Position numbers and translations under genes: made by a program
Notes under the pieces: model-generated
Database searches by the model: none
Told to the model about the DNA's origin: nothing
What the model saw: the letters and a program-made list of their open reading frames with translations, nothing else
Shown: positions 61,998 to 64,000 of the stretch, piece by piece
How the letters are laid out: the number at the start of each line of letters is the position of its first letter
Numbering within the stretch: position 1 is the stretch's first letter
NCBI GenBank assembly: GCA_910579285.1
Contig: CAJTTT010000001.1
Span: 1-64,000, forward strand
DNA length: 64,000 nucleotides
Direction: 5' to 3'
DNA from: an uncultured Lachnospiraceae bacterium
GTDB lineage: Bacteria; Bacillota; Clostridia; Lachnospirales; Lachnospiraceae

Positions 61998-64000
61998 ATG
62001 AATATTACCTACAACGAGAAAAATAGAATATTTAAGCTGGACACCCCCGGCACAAGCTACTGCATCGGCGTGGTGGATGAGGAAAACTTTCTGGGACATG
62101 TGTATTACGGCAGGAAACTTCACACGGATGATCTGGCGTATCTGATGCGCACCGGGGAGGCGCCCTTTGTTCCCTCAGAAAATAACAGGGAGAGAACGGC
62201 CTTTTTGGACACGTTCCCAATGGAGTACACGGGGCACAATCTGGGAGATTACCGGGACGGCACCTTGGCGGTGCGCACGGTGAAAGGCCATACAGGGGTA
62301 TCTCTCTCTTATGTATCGCACCGCATTTATGAGGGGAAAGAGGCGCTTGCCGGTCTGCCTGCCACTTTTGGAGAGAAGGACGCCTGCATGACGCTGGAGA
62401 TCACCTGCGAGGATCGGACGCTTAAGCTGCTGGTGGTTTTGTCCTACAGCATTTTTGCGGACACGGATGCCATTGCGAGAAGTGTGAAGATTGTCAACAA
62501 CGGCGGTGAGGCGGTTTATCTGACGAAGGTATTGTCCGCCTGCATTGATATGGACAATGATAATTACGAGATGATTACCCTGCACGGCTCCTGGGCGAGA
62601 GAGCGGGCGATCCAGACCCGTCCCATTATGAAAGGAAAGCAGAGCGTGGGATCGGTGCGCGGGGAATCCAGCCATCAAGAACATCCTTTTATGGCATGGA
62701 AGAGCAGGACGGCGACCGAGGAGGCGGGCGATGTTTACGCCATGAACTTTGTCTATTCGGGAAACTTTCTTGCACAGATTGAAGAGAGTCAGTTCGGAAG
62801 CATCCGCGCCGTCATGGGCATTCACCCGGAGGACTTCTGCTGGAAACTGGAACCGGGTGAGAATTTCCAGGCGCCGGAAGTGATCTGCGTGTATTCAGCG
62901 CAGGGAATGGGAGGCATGACCAGAAACTTCCATGAGCTGTACCGCAATCACCTGATCCGTGGTACTTATAAGGATAAGAAGCGGCCGATCCTGATCAACA
63001 ACTGGGAGGCTACTTATTTTGAATTTAATACACAGAAGCTTCTGGACATCGCCAGGCAGGCATCGACGCTCGGCATAGAAATGCTGGTGATGGATGACGG
63101 CTGGTTTGGCTGCAGAAATGATGACAACACCAGTCTGGGAGACTGGTATGTGAATGAGTCGAAGCTTGAGGGCGGTCTGAAGTATCTGGTGGATGAGGTC
63201 AACAAGCTTGGAATGAAGTTCGGCATCTGGGTGGAGCCGGAAATGATCTCGCCGGACTCTGACCTGTACCGGGAACATCCCGACTGGGCCATTCAGATTC
63301 CCGGCAGGGTGGGAAGCCTTTGCAGAAACCAGTATGTGCTCGACCTGACCAGAAAGGAAGTGCGCGACTGCATTTATGACAGGATAGCGGCGGTGCTTCG
63401 AAGCGCCAACATCGAGTATGTGAAGTGGGACATGAACAGACAGCTTTCTGACTACGGCAGCTTCGGTCTTTCGGCGGACAGACAGGGAGAGCTGGTACAC
63501 AGACAGACGCTTGCGCTGTATGAGATGCAGGAGCGGCTGATTACCGATTTCCCGAATCTTCTTTTGGAGAACTGCTCTGGCGGCGGGGCCAGATTTGACC
63601 CGGGTATGCTCTATTACAGCCCCCAGATCTGGTGTTCCGACGATGCGGACGCCATAGAGCGGCTGTCGATTCAGGCGGGCACGGCGCTCATTTATCCGCT
63701 TTCCACAATGGGGGCGCATGTGGCTGACTGCCCGAACCACACGGTGGGAAGGACAACGCCCTTTGAGACGAGAGGTTATGTGGCGCTGGCGGGTACTTTC
63801 GGTTATGAACTGGACGTGACGAAGATTCCTGAAGCAGACAGGGAAATGATACCGGCTCAGGTTGCCATGTACCACAAATATAATGATCTGGTGCGCCGGG
63901 GCGATTATTACCGTATCGCGCATTATGCGGACAATCACTTTTACGACTGTTATGGGGTGGTGGCTAAGGACAAGAGCGAGGCGCTTATCACTTATGTCCA
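61998..64000 (+). CDS. GH36 alpha-galactosidase (3' end outside window)
   Basis: Hydrolyses alpha-galactosides such as melibiose and raffinose. 667 residues are visible, and the frame runs off the window. The N-terminal beta supersandwich (MNITYNEKNRIFKLDTPGTS) leads to the TIM barrel: INNWEATYFEFNTQKLL, VMDDGWFGCRND, WVEPEMISPDSDLYREHPDW, the nucleophile in YVKWDMNRQLSD (Asp478), and the acid/base region IWCSDDADAIERL (near 548-551). No signal peptide, so intracellular. The start follows AGAAAGGA. A family usually has about 730 residues, so only the C-terminal beta domain is missing. Confidence 0.94.
   Translation, partial: MNITYNEKNRIFKLDTPGTSYCIGVVDEENFLGHVYYGRKLHTDDLAYLMRTGEAPFVPSENNRERTAFLDTFPMEYTGHNLGDYRDGTLAVRTVKGHTGVSLSYVSHRIYEGKEALAGLPATFGEKDACMTLEITCEDRTLKLLVVLSYSIFADTDAIARSVKIVNNGGEAVYLTKVLSACIDMDNDNYEMITLHGSWARERAIQTRPIMKGKQSVGSVRGESSHQEHPFMAWKSRTATEEAGDVYAMNFVYSGNFLAQIEESQFGSIRAVMGIHPEDFCWKLEPGENFQAPEVICVYSAQGMGGMTRNFHELYRNHLIRGTYKDKKRPILINNWEATYFEFNTQKLLDIARQASTLGIEMLVMDDGWFGCRNDDNTSLGDWYVNESKLEGGLKYLVDEVNKLGMKFGIWVEPEMISPDSDLYREHPDWAIQIPGRVGSLCRNQYVLDLTRKEVRDCIYDRIAAVLRSANIEYVKWDMNRQLSDYGSFGLSADRQGELVHRQTLALYEMQERLITDFPNLLLENCSGGGARFDPGMLYYSPQIWCSDDADAIERLSIQAGTALIYPLSTMGAHVADCPNHTVGRTTPFETRGYVALAGTFGYELDVTKIPEADREMIPAQVAMYHKYNDLVRRGDYYRIAHYADNHFYDCYGVVAKDKSEALITYV

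Noticed and set aside
62895..63938. 347-codon open frame antisense to the alpha-galactosidase gene
   Set aside because: The GH36 catalytic motifs on the plus strand establish the coding strand, and the gene runs off the window.

Overview
The window reads as a chromosomal segment of a Gram-positive anaerobe of the class Clostridia, most probably a Lachnospiraceae-type gut commensal. This is inferred from the ROK glucokinase, the hprK, whiA and Crh-like HPr catabolite control set, CUT1 sugar import without a local ATPase, GH2, GH3, GH36 and GH51 glycosidases, strong AGGAGG-type ribosome binding sites, and phosphocholine (lic) genes. Most of the DNA is moderately GC-rich. Two clearly AT-rich blocks (about 16.0-18.9 kb and 49.4-55.85 kb) stand out and look acquired. 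No rRNA, tRNA or CRISPR array was seen.

Layout. 0-7.1 kb: surface glycan cluster, with a truncated methyltransferase, licA, licC, a BCCT choline-type transporter, a glycosyltransferase and a HAD protein. 7.3-9.6 kb: GH3 beta-glucosidase. 9.7-16.0 kb: housekeeping genes pyrG (minus strand), ftsH with an unusual repeat tail, and uvrC. 16.0-18.9 kb: AT-rich insert with a broken SIR2/P-loop defence-type gene and a HicAB toxin-antitoxin pair. 18.9-26.2 kb: hprK, glk, murB, rapZ, whiA, crh-like, lipid kinase and fba, a central carbon and catabolite regulation block. 26.3-30.6 kb: AGCS symporter, GH51 arabinofuranosidase and a divergent AraC regulator. 30.5-35.3 kb: a histidine kinase and a response regulator on the minus strand, with a repeat-rich surface protein gene on the plus strand between them. 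35.5-41.2 kb: orphan GHKL kinase, cyclophilin, GNAT, DMT transporter, and an Amt transporter fused to a P-II domain behind a hairpin leader. 41.4-49.3 kb: AraC regulator, sugar ABC transporter (binding protein and two permeases) and LacZ, with a family of structured palindromic repeats between the genes. 49.4-55.85 kb: AT-rich defence island with an m5C methyltransferase, a restriction enzyme, a small protein and a 1346-residue SAMD9-like STAND NTPase. 55.9-64 kb: pyk, metallophosphoesterase, DUF4474, AEC transporter, glpK and a truncated GH36 alpha-galactosidase.

How it fits together. Plant or host glycans are cut by GH2, GH3, GH36 and GH51 enzymes. Sugars enter through the ABC system and pass through glucokinase, aldolase and pyruvate kinase. 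HprK and a Crh-like HPr (Glu15, Ser46) would report glycolytic state to CcpA-type control. The most unusual content is the SAMD9-like STAND protein beside a type II restriction-modification pair, the decayed SIR2 defence gene, the nested two-component locus, and the covarying intergenic hairpin repeats.
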